Part shown: positions 18,438 to 26,105 of the stretch, one piece after another | Numbering within the stretch: the first letter of the stretch is position 1 | How the letters are laid out: every line of letters starts with the position of its first letter | NCBI GenBank assembly: GCA_963773035.1 | Contig: CAVYZX010000007.1 | Location: 147,158 to 211,157 of the forward strand | DNA length: 64,000 nt | Origin: CAVRXZ01 sp963773035 | GTDB taxonomy: Bacteria; Acidobacteriota; Vicinamibacteria; Vicinamibacterales; CAVVIG01 | Reading direction: 5' to 3' | Notes under the pieces: model-generated | Told to the model about the DNA's origin: nothing | What the model saw: only the letters and a program-made list of their open reading frames with translations | Database searches by the model: none | Translations under genes and position numbers: made by a program

Positions 18438-19245
18438 GTGTCCCGCCTGGTCCCCCGACGAGGATGACGCGGTGGCCACCGATCCGATTCACGCGAATTG
18501 GCACGCCGTACAGAGCGCTCAGCCGGTCTTCCTTCAGAACTTCGTCGACGGTGCCCTGAAGGATCTTGGTCGCGCCCATAAGCATGATGGAATCGGCAAA
18601 ATTGATGACGATGGAGAGCATGTGCGTCACGATCAGGATCGTCACACCGCACGAACGGTTCAATTCGCGAAGGAGCTTGAGCACCGCGGCTTCGCTGGCG
18701 ATGTCCATGCCCGCGGTTGGCTCATCCAGAACGAGGAGGTCCGGCTCGGCGGCGAGCGCGCGGGCCAGCAGCACCCGCTGCTGCTGGCCGCCTGAGAGGC
18801 TTCGAAAGAGGTGGGGCGCGAGAGACTCGGCATCCACCTGGCGGAGTGCACGACGGGCTGCGTCGTGACTGGTCCTGCGTAGGTGTCGAATCGGCCCCGC
18901 ATAAGCCGCACGGCCCATCTCCACAACTTCGAGCGCTGTGATTGGCAGCATCGTGTCGAGCCGATCGCGCTGAGGAAGATAGCTGACGACGAGCGCGGGG
19001 TCGCGATCGATGCGACCCTCGGACGGCTTCAACAAGCCCAGGATCGTGCGTAACAGCGTGGTTTTGCCGCAGCCATTTGGTCCTACGATACCCAGAATGT
19101 CCCCGGAGTGAATCTCGAACGACAGGTCGTGGGCGATCACCCGATGCGGATAACCGAGGGTCAGTCGCTCCGCGCGAACGATCGGTCGTTCGTGCCTCGT
19201 CGTCGCCGCTAGCGTGTGGATCGCTTGGCGCTGCACGGTCTGCAT
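18430..19245 (-). CDS. Metal-type ABC transporter ATP-binding protein (ZnuC/MntA-like)
   Basis: A 271-residue ATPase with Walker A GPNGCGKTTLL (about 55-65), Q-loop, signature LSGGQQQRVLLARAL (about 150) and Walker B LLVLDEPTAGMD. It closely fits the family that partners ABC-3 permeases. It starts at ATG 19245 and overlaps the permease gene by 8 bases. Shares the 19246-19505 gap with the divergent small sigma-54 gene. Confidence 0.88.
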   Translation of the reverse strand: MQTVQRQAIHTLAATTRHERPIVRAERLTLGYPHRVIAHDLSFEIHSGDILGIVGPNGCGKTTLLRTILGLLKPSEGRIDRDPALVVSYLPQRDRLDTMLPITALEVVEMGRAAYAGPIRHLRRTSHDAARRALRQVDAESLAPHLFRSLSGGQQQRVLLARALAAEPDLLVLDEPTAGMDIASEAAVLKLLRELNRSCGVTILIVTHMLSIVINFADSIMLMGATKILQGTVDEVLKEDRLSALYGVPIRVNRIGGHRVILVGGPGGTHV

Positions 19246-19336
19246 TCAGCAACCCCTGTGCCGGTAGACGATGAACCAGGCGCCTAGTCGCACCGCTCAC
19301 TGGGTCGCGCCTCGTCGCTCAAGCCACGAATGTGTT

Positions 19337-19370
19337 GGTGATTAATTCGCACATGGCGTGGAAAAACCCT
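19337..19370. promoter_or_regulatory. UAS of the sigma-54 regulon
   Basis: Boxes GGTGATTAATTCGC and GTGGAAAAACCC. Centre is about 75 bp upstream of the -24 element at 19427. Confidence 0.65.
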
Positions 19371-19426
19371 GGCTCGCCAGCGAGCCCACAGAGCTCCAGG
19401 GTCCAGGCGGACGATGTCGAGTTCGT

Positions 19427-19442
19427 TGGCGGCCAATTTGCG
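19427..19442 (+). promoter_or_regulatory. Sigma-54 promoter TGGCGGCCAATTTGCG
   Basis: TGG and TTGC intact with exact spacing; 9 of 12 positions. Predicted start about 19453. Confidence 0.6.
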
Positions 19443-19505
19443 TGAGGTCTAGGTGACGGTCCAGCGATCGAGGAGCAAGCAGCCTCGCAAAGGCCGGAGG
19501 GAACG

Positions 19506-19739
19506 ATGACCAAAGAGTCCGCCGCTCGTCCAATGGAAGATCCCGAGGGTCACTTGGAAACAGCCCTCATCAAAGAGTTCCTTCTCGCGAATGGTCTCGA
19601 CGAGAAGGCCCTCCACGAGCTTCCAGAGGACGAGGTCAAACGCGTTCTGACGGAAGCATCCGTCTATGCGGCCGACAAGCTTGCGGAAGTCGAAGCTCGG
19701 GCGCATTTCGTCCACGAGATCCACCGACAAGAGACGTAG
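19506..19739 (+). CDS. Small charged protein of unknown function
   Basis: A 77-residue soluble, largely helical, acidic protein (TALIKEFLLANGLDEKALHELPEDEVKRVLTEASVYAADKLAEVEARAHFVHEIH). SD CCGGAGGG precedes ATG 19506. UAS and sigma-54 promoter upstream make it a confident regulon member. The pyruvate kinase-like gene begins 70 bases downstream and is probably co-transcribed. It may be a small regulator or binding partner of that enzyme; this is speculation. Confidence 0.7.
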   Translation: MTKESAARPMEDPEGHLETALIKEFLLANGLDEKALHELPEDEVKRVLTEASVYAADKLAEVEARAHFVHEIHRQET

Positions 19740-19809
19740 GCACCGGCGCCGAATCGACACGCGGTTGTTACAGAGATCGGTTCTACTCCTGATACGCAGG
19801 AGGCCGGCG

Positions 19810-21783
19810 ATGGGTCGACGCAGACGAAACGACGAATTCACTCGGCTGATAGACGAGTTTCAAAGCGTCCACGACGACCTGCTCCGTTTCGTCGAAGATT
19901 CCGCCGACCTGCTGCAGGACGTGCATGCGCACCACAAGCCAAGTGCACGAAACCTGCTCCACTACCTTGCGCTTCGAAGTCACGATTTGCGGCCGCTGCA
20001 GGCGCGGCTCGCGGTAGCGGGCCTGTCCTCGCTCGGCCGAGCAGAATCGCACGTCCTCGCAGCCGTCGAATCGGTCCTGCACGTCCTCCAGCGATTGGCC
20101 GATTCACGCGGTGATGTGGCGAGTGCCGGCGGCGATTGCGTCGACCTTGCGGCGGGTCAACGGTTGCTCGACGGACACACCGAAGCCGTACTCGGTCGAC
20201 GTCCCGTCGCGCGCGGCGTGGCCATCATGGTGACGATGCCCAGCGAAGCGGCCGACGACTACACGCTGGTCAGCCGTCTTCTCCAGCAAGGGATGGACTG
20301 CATGCGGATCAACTGTGCGCATGACGGACCCGAAGAGTGGAGCCGGATGATCCAGCACCTCCGTCGTGCGGAGGAACGGCACCACCGATCCTGCAGGATC
20401 CTGATGGACCTTGCCGGCCCCAAGATCCGCACTGCCGAACTCACACCTGGTCCCACCGTCGTCAAGTTCCGCCCGCAGCGCGACTCGCATGGCCGCGTGA
20501 CGGCGCCGGCGCACGTCTGGCTGTTTGCGGAAGAGCGGCTCCGTCCTTCACCCACGCCCGCCGACGCCTCGCTGCCGGTGCCGGGCGCCTGGCTGCAGGG
20601 GTTGGCACAAGGCGACACTATCCGCTTCGTGGACGCGCGCGGCGCATCGCGCGCGCTTCGTGTGGTGGCGACCGACGCTGACGGCTGTTGGGTCGAGTCT
20701 CGCAATACCTGCTATGTCGAGTCCGGCACACTGCTTCGGATCGAACGCGCCGACGGCACGGCCGAGAACGGGCCGGCTGTCGAGGCCCGGGTCGGCATGC
20801 TGCCAGCGCAGGAGGTGCCGCTGAGGTTGGTCGTCGGCGACGAGCTGATCGTGACACCGTCGACGATCGCTGGACGACAGGCCGTCCACGACGAGCGCGG
20901 CCATGTGTTGACGCCCGCGACGATCGGCTGTACCGCCGACCAGGTCTTCAAGGACGTGCGGACCGGCGATCACATCTGGTTCGACGACGGGAAGATCGGC
21001 GGCGTGATCGAGCGTCGTCAGTCCGACCGCTTCCACGTTCGCATCACACGCACGCCAGCGCGGGGGGCGCGGTTGCGAAACGAAAAGGGCATCAACCTGC
21101 CAGATACCGCGCTCAAGCTGTCGGCGATGACCGATAAGGACCGCGCTGATCTGGCCTTCATCAGCCGGCATGCGGACATGGTCGCTCTGTCCTTTGTCAA
21201 TTCAGTCGAGGACGTCCGCGAGCTTCGGTCGGTACTCGCGCCGCTGGGGGATGCACAACCGGCCATCGTGCTCAAGATCGAAACGCGACGCGGGTTCGAG
21301 AACCTCCCCGCCATGCTGCTCGAAGCCATGAAATCGCCGCGCTGCGCGGTCATGATCGCGCGGGGCGATCTGGCGGTCGAATGCGGATTCGAGCGGATGG
21401 CCGAAGTCCAGGAAGAGATCCTCTGGGTGTGCGAGGCCGCGCACGTCCCGGTGATCTGGGCGACTCAGGTGCTCGAGACGCTGGCGAAGGAGGGCATGCC
21501 CTCGCGGGCCGAGGTGACCGACGCGGCGATGGCGAATCGCGCCGAGTGCGTCATGTTGAACAAGGGGCCGTATATCGTTGAGGCGGTGCAGGTGCTCGAC
21601 GATATCCTCCGCAGAATGCACGGCCACCAGTCCAAGAAGCGCTCGATGCTTCGAGAGCTCCGACTCGTCTCCAGCTTTCGTGAATCCCGCACAGCTAAAC
21701 GAGCGGAGGGTGAGTCGTCCGCACACGAAAAGGCGGCGGTCCTTGACGATTCCATTGCTGAGCTCGCGACGTATAACAAGTAA
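19810..21783 (+). CDS. Pyruvate kinase-like protein with unique N-terminal extension
   Basis: A 657-residue protein. Residues 1-130 are a helical extension unlike normal pyruvate kinase. From about 140 the barrel begins (VAIMVTMPSEAADDYTLVSRLLQQGMDCMRINCAHD), with the substrate strand ILMDLAGPKIRT, an enlarged B-domain, and catalytic/metal motifs (DIWFDDGKIGGVIE-type region, IVLKIETRRGFENL, MIARGDLAVECGFERMAEVQEEIL, VIWATQVLETLAKEGMPSRAEVTDAAMANRAECVMLNKGPY). The C-terminal allosteric domain is absent, replaced by a short tail. It likely makes ATP and pyruvate from PEP, or has a related role. SD GCAGGAGG; ATG 19810. Confidence 0.82.
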   Translation: MGRRRRNDEFTRLIDEFQSVHDDLLRFVEDSADLLQDVHAHHKPSARNLLHYLALRSHDLRPLQARLAVAGLSSLGRAESHVLAAVESVLHVLQRLADSRGDVASAGGDCVDLAAGQRLLDGHTEAVLGRRPVARGVAIMVTMPSEAADDYTLVSRLLQQGMDCMRINCAHDGPEEWSRMIQHLRRAEERHHRSCRILMDLAGPKIRTAELTPGPTVVKFRPQRDSHGRVTAPAHVWLFAEERLRPSPTPADASLPVPGAWLQGLAQGDTIRFVDARGASRALRVVATDADGCWVESRNTCYVESGTLLRIERADGTAENGPAVEARVGMLPAQEVPLRLVVGDELIVTPSTIAGRQAVHDERGHVLTPATIGCTADQVFKDVRTGDHIWFDDGKIGGVIERRQSDRFHVRITRTPARGARLRNEKGINLPDTALKLSAMTDKDRADLAFISRHADMVALSFVNSVEDVRELRSVLAPLGDAQPAIVLKIETRRGFENLPAMLLEAMKSPRCAVMIARGDLAVECGFERMAEVQEEILWVCEAAHVPVIWATQVLETLAKEGMPSRAEVTDAAMANRAECVMLNKGPYIVEAVQVLDDILRRMHGHQSKKRSMLRELRLVSSFRESRTAKRAEGESSAHEKAAVLDDSIAELATYNK

Positions 21784-21805
21784 GGGTTAGGGACATTCAC
21801 GGGTT

Positions 21806-21973
21806 TCACGGCGCGGCCCGTCGTCGCCCTTGATTATCCGATTGGGCCTTGTTGGCATGCTCGCGGTCCGAGCGTTCGATCCAGTTGCAGAACATCGCCG
21901 TCAGACCGCCAACTACTAGCACGACGAGGACGACGGCGAGGCTGACGGCGAGTCCGAGGCTGAGGTCGTTCAT
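21806..21973 (-). CDS. Small single-helix membrane protein
   Basis: A 55-residue protein: one TM helix (LAVSLAVVLVVLVVGGLTAMF, residues 7-27) and a charged cytoplasmic tail (WIERSDREHANKAQSD). SD GAGGAGG is well placed before ATG 21973. It follows the 22488 membrane protein by 11 bases and is clearly in its operon. Too small for family assignment. Confidence 0.7.
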   Translation of the reverse strand: MNDLSLGLAVSLAVVLVVLVVGGLTAMFCNWIERSDREHANKAQSDNQGRRRAAP

Positions 21974-21984
21974 CGAGCGCCTCC

Positions 21985-22488
21985 TCAGAACGCATTGCCG
22001 AGGAACGGCAGCATCCGGCCCCAGAAGATGACGCCGAGCCAGAGGAACAATGAAGTCGCCCCGATGAACTTTGCGGACCTCGGGGTATCGGCTTCCGGCC
22101 CAAGTGCGTCGACCACACGCGAAATTCCCGACAGATAGAACACGAGCACATTGACGCCCGCGAGCGCGATGAAGGCCATCTTCGCCCAGAAGACGGCGTT
22201 CCCGTAGTACTGCCCGGGCGCCCCGATGTAGAAGAGGGCCCCTGTGACGACGTTGATGGCAAACCCGGCGACAGCCCACGGCACGAGGCGCTCGAGAGGC
22301 CCTATCGGGATGCCTTTGAGCCGCCCAATGAGGCGCAGATCCATGACCCCGATGACGCCGACGAGCAAGCAGAGTCCGACAAAATGCAATGCCTCGCACG
22401 CAGGCCAGATCCAGGGCACGCCGCCCCGTACGGCCCAGGACACTCTCGTCGTTTCGAGCCATTTCGAAATCGCAATCACGGTGGTCAT
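21985..22488 (-). CDS. Four-helix membrane protein, DUF6644-like, copy 2
   Basis: A 167-residue protein with four TM helices and the conserved pattern W-ACEALHFVGLCLLVGVIGVMDLRLIG...AVAGFAINVVTGALFYIG...FWAKMAFIALAGVNVLVF. It is a paralogue of the product of 22506-23015 (shared HSYGMAML/LHFVGLCLL, VMDLRLIG/VIDFRLLG, KMAF). A histidine in helix 2 and the four-helix form recall cytochrome b561/CopD-like heme proteins, so membrane electron transfer is possible. SD GGGGAGC before ATG 22488. Confidence 0.7.
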   Translation of the reverse strand: MTTVIAISKWLETTRVSWAVRGGVPWIWPACEALHFVGLCLLVGVIGVMDLRLIGRLKGIPIGPLERLVPWAVAGFAINVVTGALFYIGAPGQYYGNAVFWAKMAFIALAGVNVLVFYLSGISRVVDALGPEADTPRSAKFIGATSLFLWLGVIFWGRMLPFLGNAF

Positions 22489-22505
22489 CGCGTCGAGCTC
22501 CCCGG

Positions 22506-23015
22506 TTAGTGCGTCACGCCTTTTAGCGCCGCGGCAGGGCCCAGATAGGCGGTCAATCGTCCCGCGGTGATTGAAGCCAGCCAGAACACGAGAGAGCAGA
22601 TGGCGAGCGTTTTGGCGTGTCCCGGCAGTCTGTCGGCGCCGAGCTCGGGACGCCCGAACACTCGTTGCTCGATGAGTCGAACGGTCACGAGCGCCAGCCC
22701 CACGAATGCCATCTTGATGTAGAAGATTGGGCTGATGAGCATCGTCGCGGCATCGCCGATCGTCAAGGCAATGCCCGACAAGAGGCTGATCCAGAACCCG
22801 ACTCGAATCAGCCAAAAGAGACGTTTCAACGGAGCGAGAGGCACGTGCGACGCAAAACCCAGAAGTCGAAAGTCGATCACCGCGCTGACCCCGACAAGCA
22901 TCGCCATCCCATAGGAATGGAAGGTGATGATCATCGGATACGACCAGATCGACCCTGACTCACGCACCCAGATGCCAAATCCGGTGTTTTCGATCCAGTC
23001 CAGGTACGGCGTCAT
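22506..23015 (-). CDS. Four-helix membrane protein, DUF6644-like, copy 1
   Basis: A 169-residue polytopic protein with the same core as its downstream neighbour (TFHSYGMAMLVGVSAVIDFRLLG, FWISLLSGIALTIG, FYIKMAFVGLALV). First gene of the three-gene unit 23015-21806. Possibly a heterodimeric membrane module with copy 2. Heme binding through helix histidines is an inference. Confidence 0.7.
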   Translation of the reverse strand: MTPYLDWIENTGFGIWVRESGSIWSYPMIITFHSYGMAMLVGVSAVIDFRLLGFASHVPLAPLKRLFWLIRVGFWISLLSGIALTIGDAATMLISPIFYIKMAFVGLALVTVRLIEQRVFGRPELGADRLPGHAKTLAICSLVFWLASITAGRLTAYLGPAAALKGVTH

Positions 23016-23064
23016 TGGCTCACCACCGCGGCTCGAGCAACGCGAATTATCCCGCCCGCCTTGC

Positions 23065-23568
23065 TCAAGCGGTCGCGGCGGCGACGACGATCAGCGCGTC
23101 CGGTCGCACGAATTCGTGTTCCGGATGACGAACCGTCAGAACCGGACAGGGCGCCAGGCGGACGACCCGCTCGGCCACGCTTCCCATGACCAGGTGCGCG
23201 AGCGCACCGCGTCCGTGGGTGCCCATGACGATCAAATCGATCTCATGGTTCTTGGCGTACTGGACGATCGCGAGCGACGGCGAAGGCGCGGTGACAATTG
23301 CCGGGACGGTCCTAGGCCCGCTGTTGTCGCTGTCAATGAGAAGCTCGCCCAGCTGTTTGCGTGTCGCCTCCTCGATCTGTCGTTGGAGGTCTGGGATGCT
23401 CAAGGCGTAGCTTTCAGCCCCGAGCGCCGTCACGTAGACGTCCTGTGCTACGTGGAGCACATGAAGCGTGGCGCCGAAGCGACTGGCCAGTGTTCGACCG
23501 TACGTGAGTGCCACATCGGCTGCTTCGCCGAAGTCCGTGGCCACCAGAACGTTCTTGAGCGTCATCAT
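23065..23568 (-). CDS. Universal stress protein (UspA family)
   Basis: A 167-residue single-domain USP: LKNVLVATDFGEAADVALTYGRTLA at the N-terminus, and the ATP-binding signature GTHGRGALAHLVMGSVAERVVRLAPCPVLTVR at about 115-147 (G-2x-G-9x-G-S/T). It is a cytoplasmic stress protein. SD AGGAGAAC precedes ATG 23568. A sigma-54 promoter (minus strand, 23620) and the shared UAS at 23763 place it in the stress regulon, divergent from the 23964 gene. Confidence 0.92.
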   Translation of the reverse strand: MMTLKNVLVATDFGEAADVALTYGRTLASRFGATLHVLHVAQDVYVTALGAESYALSIPDLQRQIEEATRKQLGELLIDSDNSGPRTVPAIVTAPSPSLAIVQYAKNHEIDLIVMGTHGRGALAHLVMGSVAERVVRLAPCPVLTVRHPEHEFVRPDALIVVAAATA

Positions 23569-23619
23569 GGCGTTCTCCTCTTTCTGTCCGCAGCAACGTT
23601 GGCTGCTGGCGATGTCAGG

Positions 23620-23635
23620 GGCAACATGCATGCCG
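23620..23635 (-). promoter_or_regulatory. Sigma-54 promoter CGGCATGCATGTTGCC (minus strand)
   Basis: 10 of 12 positions, all four YRYR positions right. Predicted start about 23609, 41 bases before the USP ATG. Confidence 0.7.
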
Positions 23636-23762
23636 TCTCTAGGTCAAATTGAACTCCCCCGCGATCCTGATGAATGTGTCGAGACAGCGGCGACTTCGCA
23701 TGGGAAATTCGCTCACGGCGACGCGTATTGCGCGTATTGGTTGGTCCGACCAAATGTCTGGC

Positions 23763-23798
23763 GCGTGGCTTTTCTCCGCACGGCTGCGAAATAGTTCA
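23763..23798. promoter_or_regulatory. UAS shared by divergent sigma-54 promoters
   Basis: Boxes GTGGCTTTTCTCCGC and TGCGAAATAGTTCAC. It lies about 88 bp upstream of the plus promoter (23867) and about 146 bp from the minus one (23620). A second half-box GGGAAATTCGC is at 23702-23712. Confidence 0.6.
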
Positions 23799-23866
23799 CA
23801 GCTTCGACACTCGTCAAGCTGTGGTCGTGGGACCGCAGATCCTCTTCCCGCCTCAGTCCATGGGGC

Positions 23867-23882
23867 TGGCACGGCCGTTGCG
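23867..23882 (+). promoter_or_regulatory. Sigma-54 promoter TGGCACGGCCGTTGCG
   Basis: 11 of 12 positions; textbook -24/-12. Predicted start about 23893, 71 bases before ATG 23964. Confidence 0.85.
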
Positions 23883-23963
23883 GCTTGTCTGACGTGCTGC
23901 CGAAGGCCCGAAGCCCAGAGAAGTCGCTGAGCGCCGTCCGGGGTGGCGATGAGGAGATCTGAG

Positions 23964-24290
23964 ATGACGCCTACGAGCCCTGCCGAACAAGACTTGCGGA
24001 TCGTCTATTGGCACCGCGAGTTGCCTCCGCTGGCCGCTGAGGCTGTCGGCGAACACACGGTTGAAGCCACGAGCGAACGAATTCCGGGGACGATTGTTCA
24101 TCGTGACGAGCTGTGGGACCGATGTCTGGCCGACTTGAGGGTTCAGGCCCGCAAGAGGCTCGAGCAGGAGGTTGTGCGTCTCGGCGGCCGATACGCCCAC
24201 GTGCTGGACGAGTCGATCGACACGCGCCACGACCCCGCGACTGACGAAGCCTGGCTCCGCGGTCGCTTTACCTACGTGCTGTACCGCTGA
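23964..24290 (+). CDS. Small conserved-looking protein of unknown function
   Basis: A 108-residue soluble protein (EQDLRIVYWHRELPPLAAEAVGEHTVEA..., RCLADLRVQARKRLEQEVVRLGGRYAHVLDESIDTRHDPATDEAWLRGRFTYVLYR). The C-terminal WLRGRFTYVLYR fits a small alpha/beta fold. SD GAGGAGAT precedes ATG 23964. Strong sigma-54 promoter and UAS upstream. No family recognised. Confidence 0.7.
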   Translation: MTPTSPAEQDLRIVYWHRELPPLAAEAVGEHTVEATSERIPGTIVHRDELWDRCLADLRVQARKRLEQEVVRLGGRYAHVLDESIDTRHDPATDEAWLRGRFTYVLYR

Positions 24291-24372
24291 CCGGGAAGGG
24301 CGAAGCCAGAGTCGCCGACGTTTTTTCTCGCTCCTCGGACCTCGCCCGCCGAATTCCGTGGCGACTCGAGAA

Positions 24373-24404
24373 CGTGAAATTTCACGCACCGTATGGAAAA
24401 GTTC
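24373..24404. promoter_or_regulatory. UAS of the sigma-54 regulon (cytochrome/kinase operon)
   Basis: Boxes GTGAAATTTCACGC and ATGGAAAAGTTCGCG. Centre is about 93 bp upstream of the -24 element at 24480. Confidence 0.65.
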
Positions 24405-24479
24405 GCGTTTTCCAAACGATTGGCAAGGCTTAGCGGCTACTTCTGTCCGGATTGATCCCTCGATGCGGTGAAGCGACCG

Positions 24480-24495
24480 TGGCAAGGAGGTTGCT
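24480..24495 (+). promoter_or_regulatory. Sigma-54 promoter TGGCAAGGAGGTTGCT
   Basis: 11 of 12 positions. Predicted start about 24506 for the operon 24522-28496. Confidence 0.75.
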
Positions 24496-24521
24496 CCTGC
24501 AGCGACACAAGGAACAAAGAC

Positions 24522-24956
24522 ATGGAACCTGATCTCAGCGCAAATCCTGTCGGTCTGGCGGCGCAGGTTGATCAGGGAGTCGCTCACGTGGACACCTGCA
24601 TCACGATAGGCGAGCTGGCCGTCCGGGCTGATGCTCAAGAGGGCATCAAGCTTGACTCGCTCGAATTTGGAACCGTGATTCTGGTGCGCACCCGCTTCTC
24701 CCAGTATCGACTGACCGTGCTGAATGGTCCGAGCGGTGATGTGTTCATCGAGGGCGGCAATATGCTTCATGGCATGACGACGGCGCGTATAGACGGTGCG
24801 ACGGCGGGTGGGAGTGCCCTGAAGCTCGGCTGGATCGGTGTCGGTCTCCAGATGGAGTTGACAGTGGGCGGCGTGCGGTTCACGACCTCGCCTGTGAGGT
24901 CGATCGAGATTGAAACCAATCGGCTTGGTGCCTCTTTCGAAGGGCGACCACAATGA
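24522..24956 (+). CDS. Protein of unknown function, first gene of the cytochrome/FixL-like kinase operon
   Basis: A 144-residue soluble protein with an acidic N-terminus and a beta-rich core (FGTVILVRTRFSQYRLTVLNGPSGDVFIEGG, GGSALKLGWIGVGLQMELTVGGVRFTTSPVRSIEIE). The core looks like a small beta-barrel; no family is recognised. ATG 24522 has AAGGAAC upstream. Its stop overlaps the next start (ATGA), so translation is coupled to the cytochrome c'-like gene. Confidence 0.7.
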   Translation: MEPDLSANPVGLAAQVDQGVAHVDTCITIGELAVRADAQEGIKLDSLEFGTVILVRTRFSQYRLTVLNGPSGDVFIEGGNMLHGMTTARIDGATAGGSALKLGWIGVGLQMELTVGGVRFTTSPVRSIEIETNRLGASFEGRPQ

Positions 24957-25342
24957 AGACCATCATTGCAATCACCTCGCTTCTGGTGGGGCTTGCCGCC
25001 GCTGGATCGACCTTGCATGGGCAGACGGCCGCCACCGGCCGCGTGATGCGCGAAAAGCTGATGCACTCACAACGGATTCTCGAAGCCATTCTGATCAGCA
25101 ACTTTGATTTGCTCGAGCGCGAGAGCACAGCATTGTCGAAGGCGACCGAGGCGCCAGGGTGGTTCGTCCTCGAAGGCCCGGAATATCGAAAGCAGAGCAC
25201 TTCGTTTCTTCGAGCCACTCGGGATCTCGTCGAGGCAGCGAAAGGCCGGGACCTCGATGCTGCGGCTACGCACTACACGACCCTGATCACGAGCTGCTAT
25301 CAGTGTCACCGATACATGAAGAACGCCCGAATTGCGCGATGA
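24953..25342 (+). CDS. Cytochrome c'-like (class II) exported c-type cytochrome
   Basis: A 129-residue protein with a signal peptide (residues 1-24) and a helical bundle ending in the heme motif CYQCH (about 112-116) near the C-terminus. That is the class II arrangement, as in cytochrome c' and cytochrome c-556. It acts in the periplasm as electron carrier or gas binder (NO, CO, O2 family properties). Overlaps the upstream gene by 4 bases. Confidence 0.8.
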   Translation: MKTIIAITSLLVGLAAAGSTLHGQTAATGRVMREKLMHSQRILEAILISNFDLLERESTALSKATEAPGWFVLEGPEYRKQSTSFLRATRDLVEAAKGRDLDAAATHYTTLITSCYQCHRYMKNARIAR

Positions 25343-25370
25343 GCCGAAGAGGACGGTCGAGGAGAGTCAG

Positions 25371-25784
25371 ATGCGTTTCGCGATCGCTGGATTCCTGTTG
25401 GTGGCTGGGATGCACGCTGCTGCGCCGAGCGCGGCCTCCAGACCTGCCCAACAAGTCGGGAGACTGCTTCAGGGCGAGCAGCTGTTCAAGGGTTATTGCG
25501 CCTCCTGCCATGGCCTGAACGGCAAAGGCGATGGTCCGGCCGCGCCAGCGCTGAAGACGGCGCCGCCGGATCTCACGGCGATCGCGCAACGCAACGGTGG
25601 GACGTTCTCAAAGGAAGGCGTGGCCCGACTTATCGAGGAAGGCACGCCTGGGAGGGCCCATGGCTCCAAGGACATGCCCATTTGGGGCCCGATCTTTTCA
25701 GCCCTCGCCCTCGGCTCGTACAAGCCGATGAATCCTCGCGTCGAGGAGGTCGTCTCGTATCTCGAATCGATTCAGCAGAAATGA
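25371..25784 (+). CDS. Monoheme class I cytochrome c
   Basis: A 137-residue protein with a signal peptide (1-22), heme motif CASCH (about 43-47), GKGDGPAAPAL, and a candidate axial Met in KDMPIWGPIF (about 105). It is a paralogue of the product of 28056-28496 (shared NGGxFxKE, AHGSxxMPxWGPIF and YLExIQ). Periplasmic electron carrier. Its stop overlaps the 25781 start. Confidence 0.88.
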   Translation: MRFAIAGFLLVAGMHAAAPSAASRPAQQVGRLLQGEQLFKGYCASCHGLNGKGDGPAAPALKTAPPDLTAIAQRNGGTFSKEGVARLIEEGTPGRAHGSKDMPIWGPIFSALALGSYKPMNPRVEEVVSYLESIQQK

Positions 25785-26038
25785 GCCCGTACCAGGGCGA
25801 CCTGATACCCGGGAGCACGTCAATGGATTGCGATGCGACAAACTTCAAGAATTGCCTCTATCTGGTTCAGGCGGAGTACCTGGAAATGCCAGGACTTCAT
25901 CTGACGAAACCCCAGGTCCGACGCCTCTGGGGCTTCGACGCCGACACGTGCGACGCGCTGTTGAACGTGTTGGTCGCCGCCGGCTTTCTTCGTCGAACGT
26001 CCCGTGATGCGTACATCCTGTCCACGGTCGGCCGTTAG
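25781..26038 (+). CDS. Small winged-helix-like protein (paralogue of 50057)
   Basis: An 85-residue protein. Residues 25-75 (QAEYLEMPGLHLTKPQVRRLWGFDADTCDALLNVLVAAGFLRRTSRDAYIL) look like an HTH: LTKPQVRRLWG helix, CDALLNVLVAAGFL recognition-like helix, then a wing. The same block occurs at 50057-50332 with about 60 percent identity by eye. ATGA overlap with the cytochrome upstream. It may be a small DNA-binding regulator tied to this regulon. Confidence 0.65.
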   Translation: MSPYQGDLIPGSTSMDCDATNFKNCLYLVQAEYLEMPGLHLTKPQVRRLWGFDADTCDALLNVLVAAGFLRRTSRDAYILSTVGR

Positions 26039-26105
26039 TCGCGCTGTCGCTCTTCCTGTTTCCATACGAGGCGCTCTCTTGCCACAGAATGGATCGCTCC
26101 ACTCC

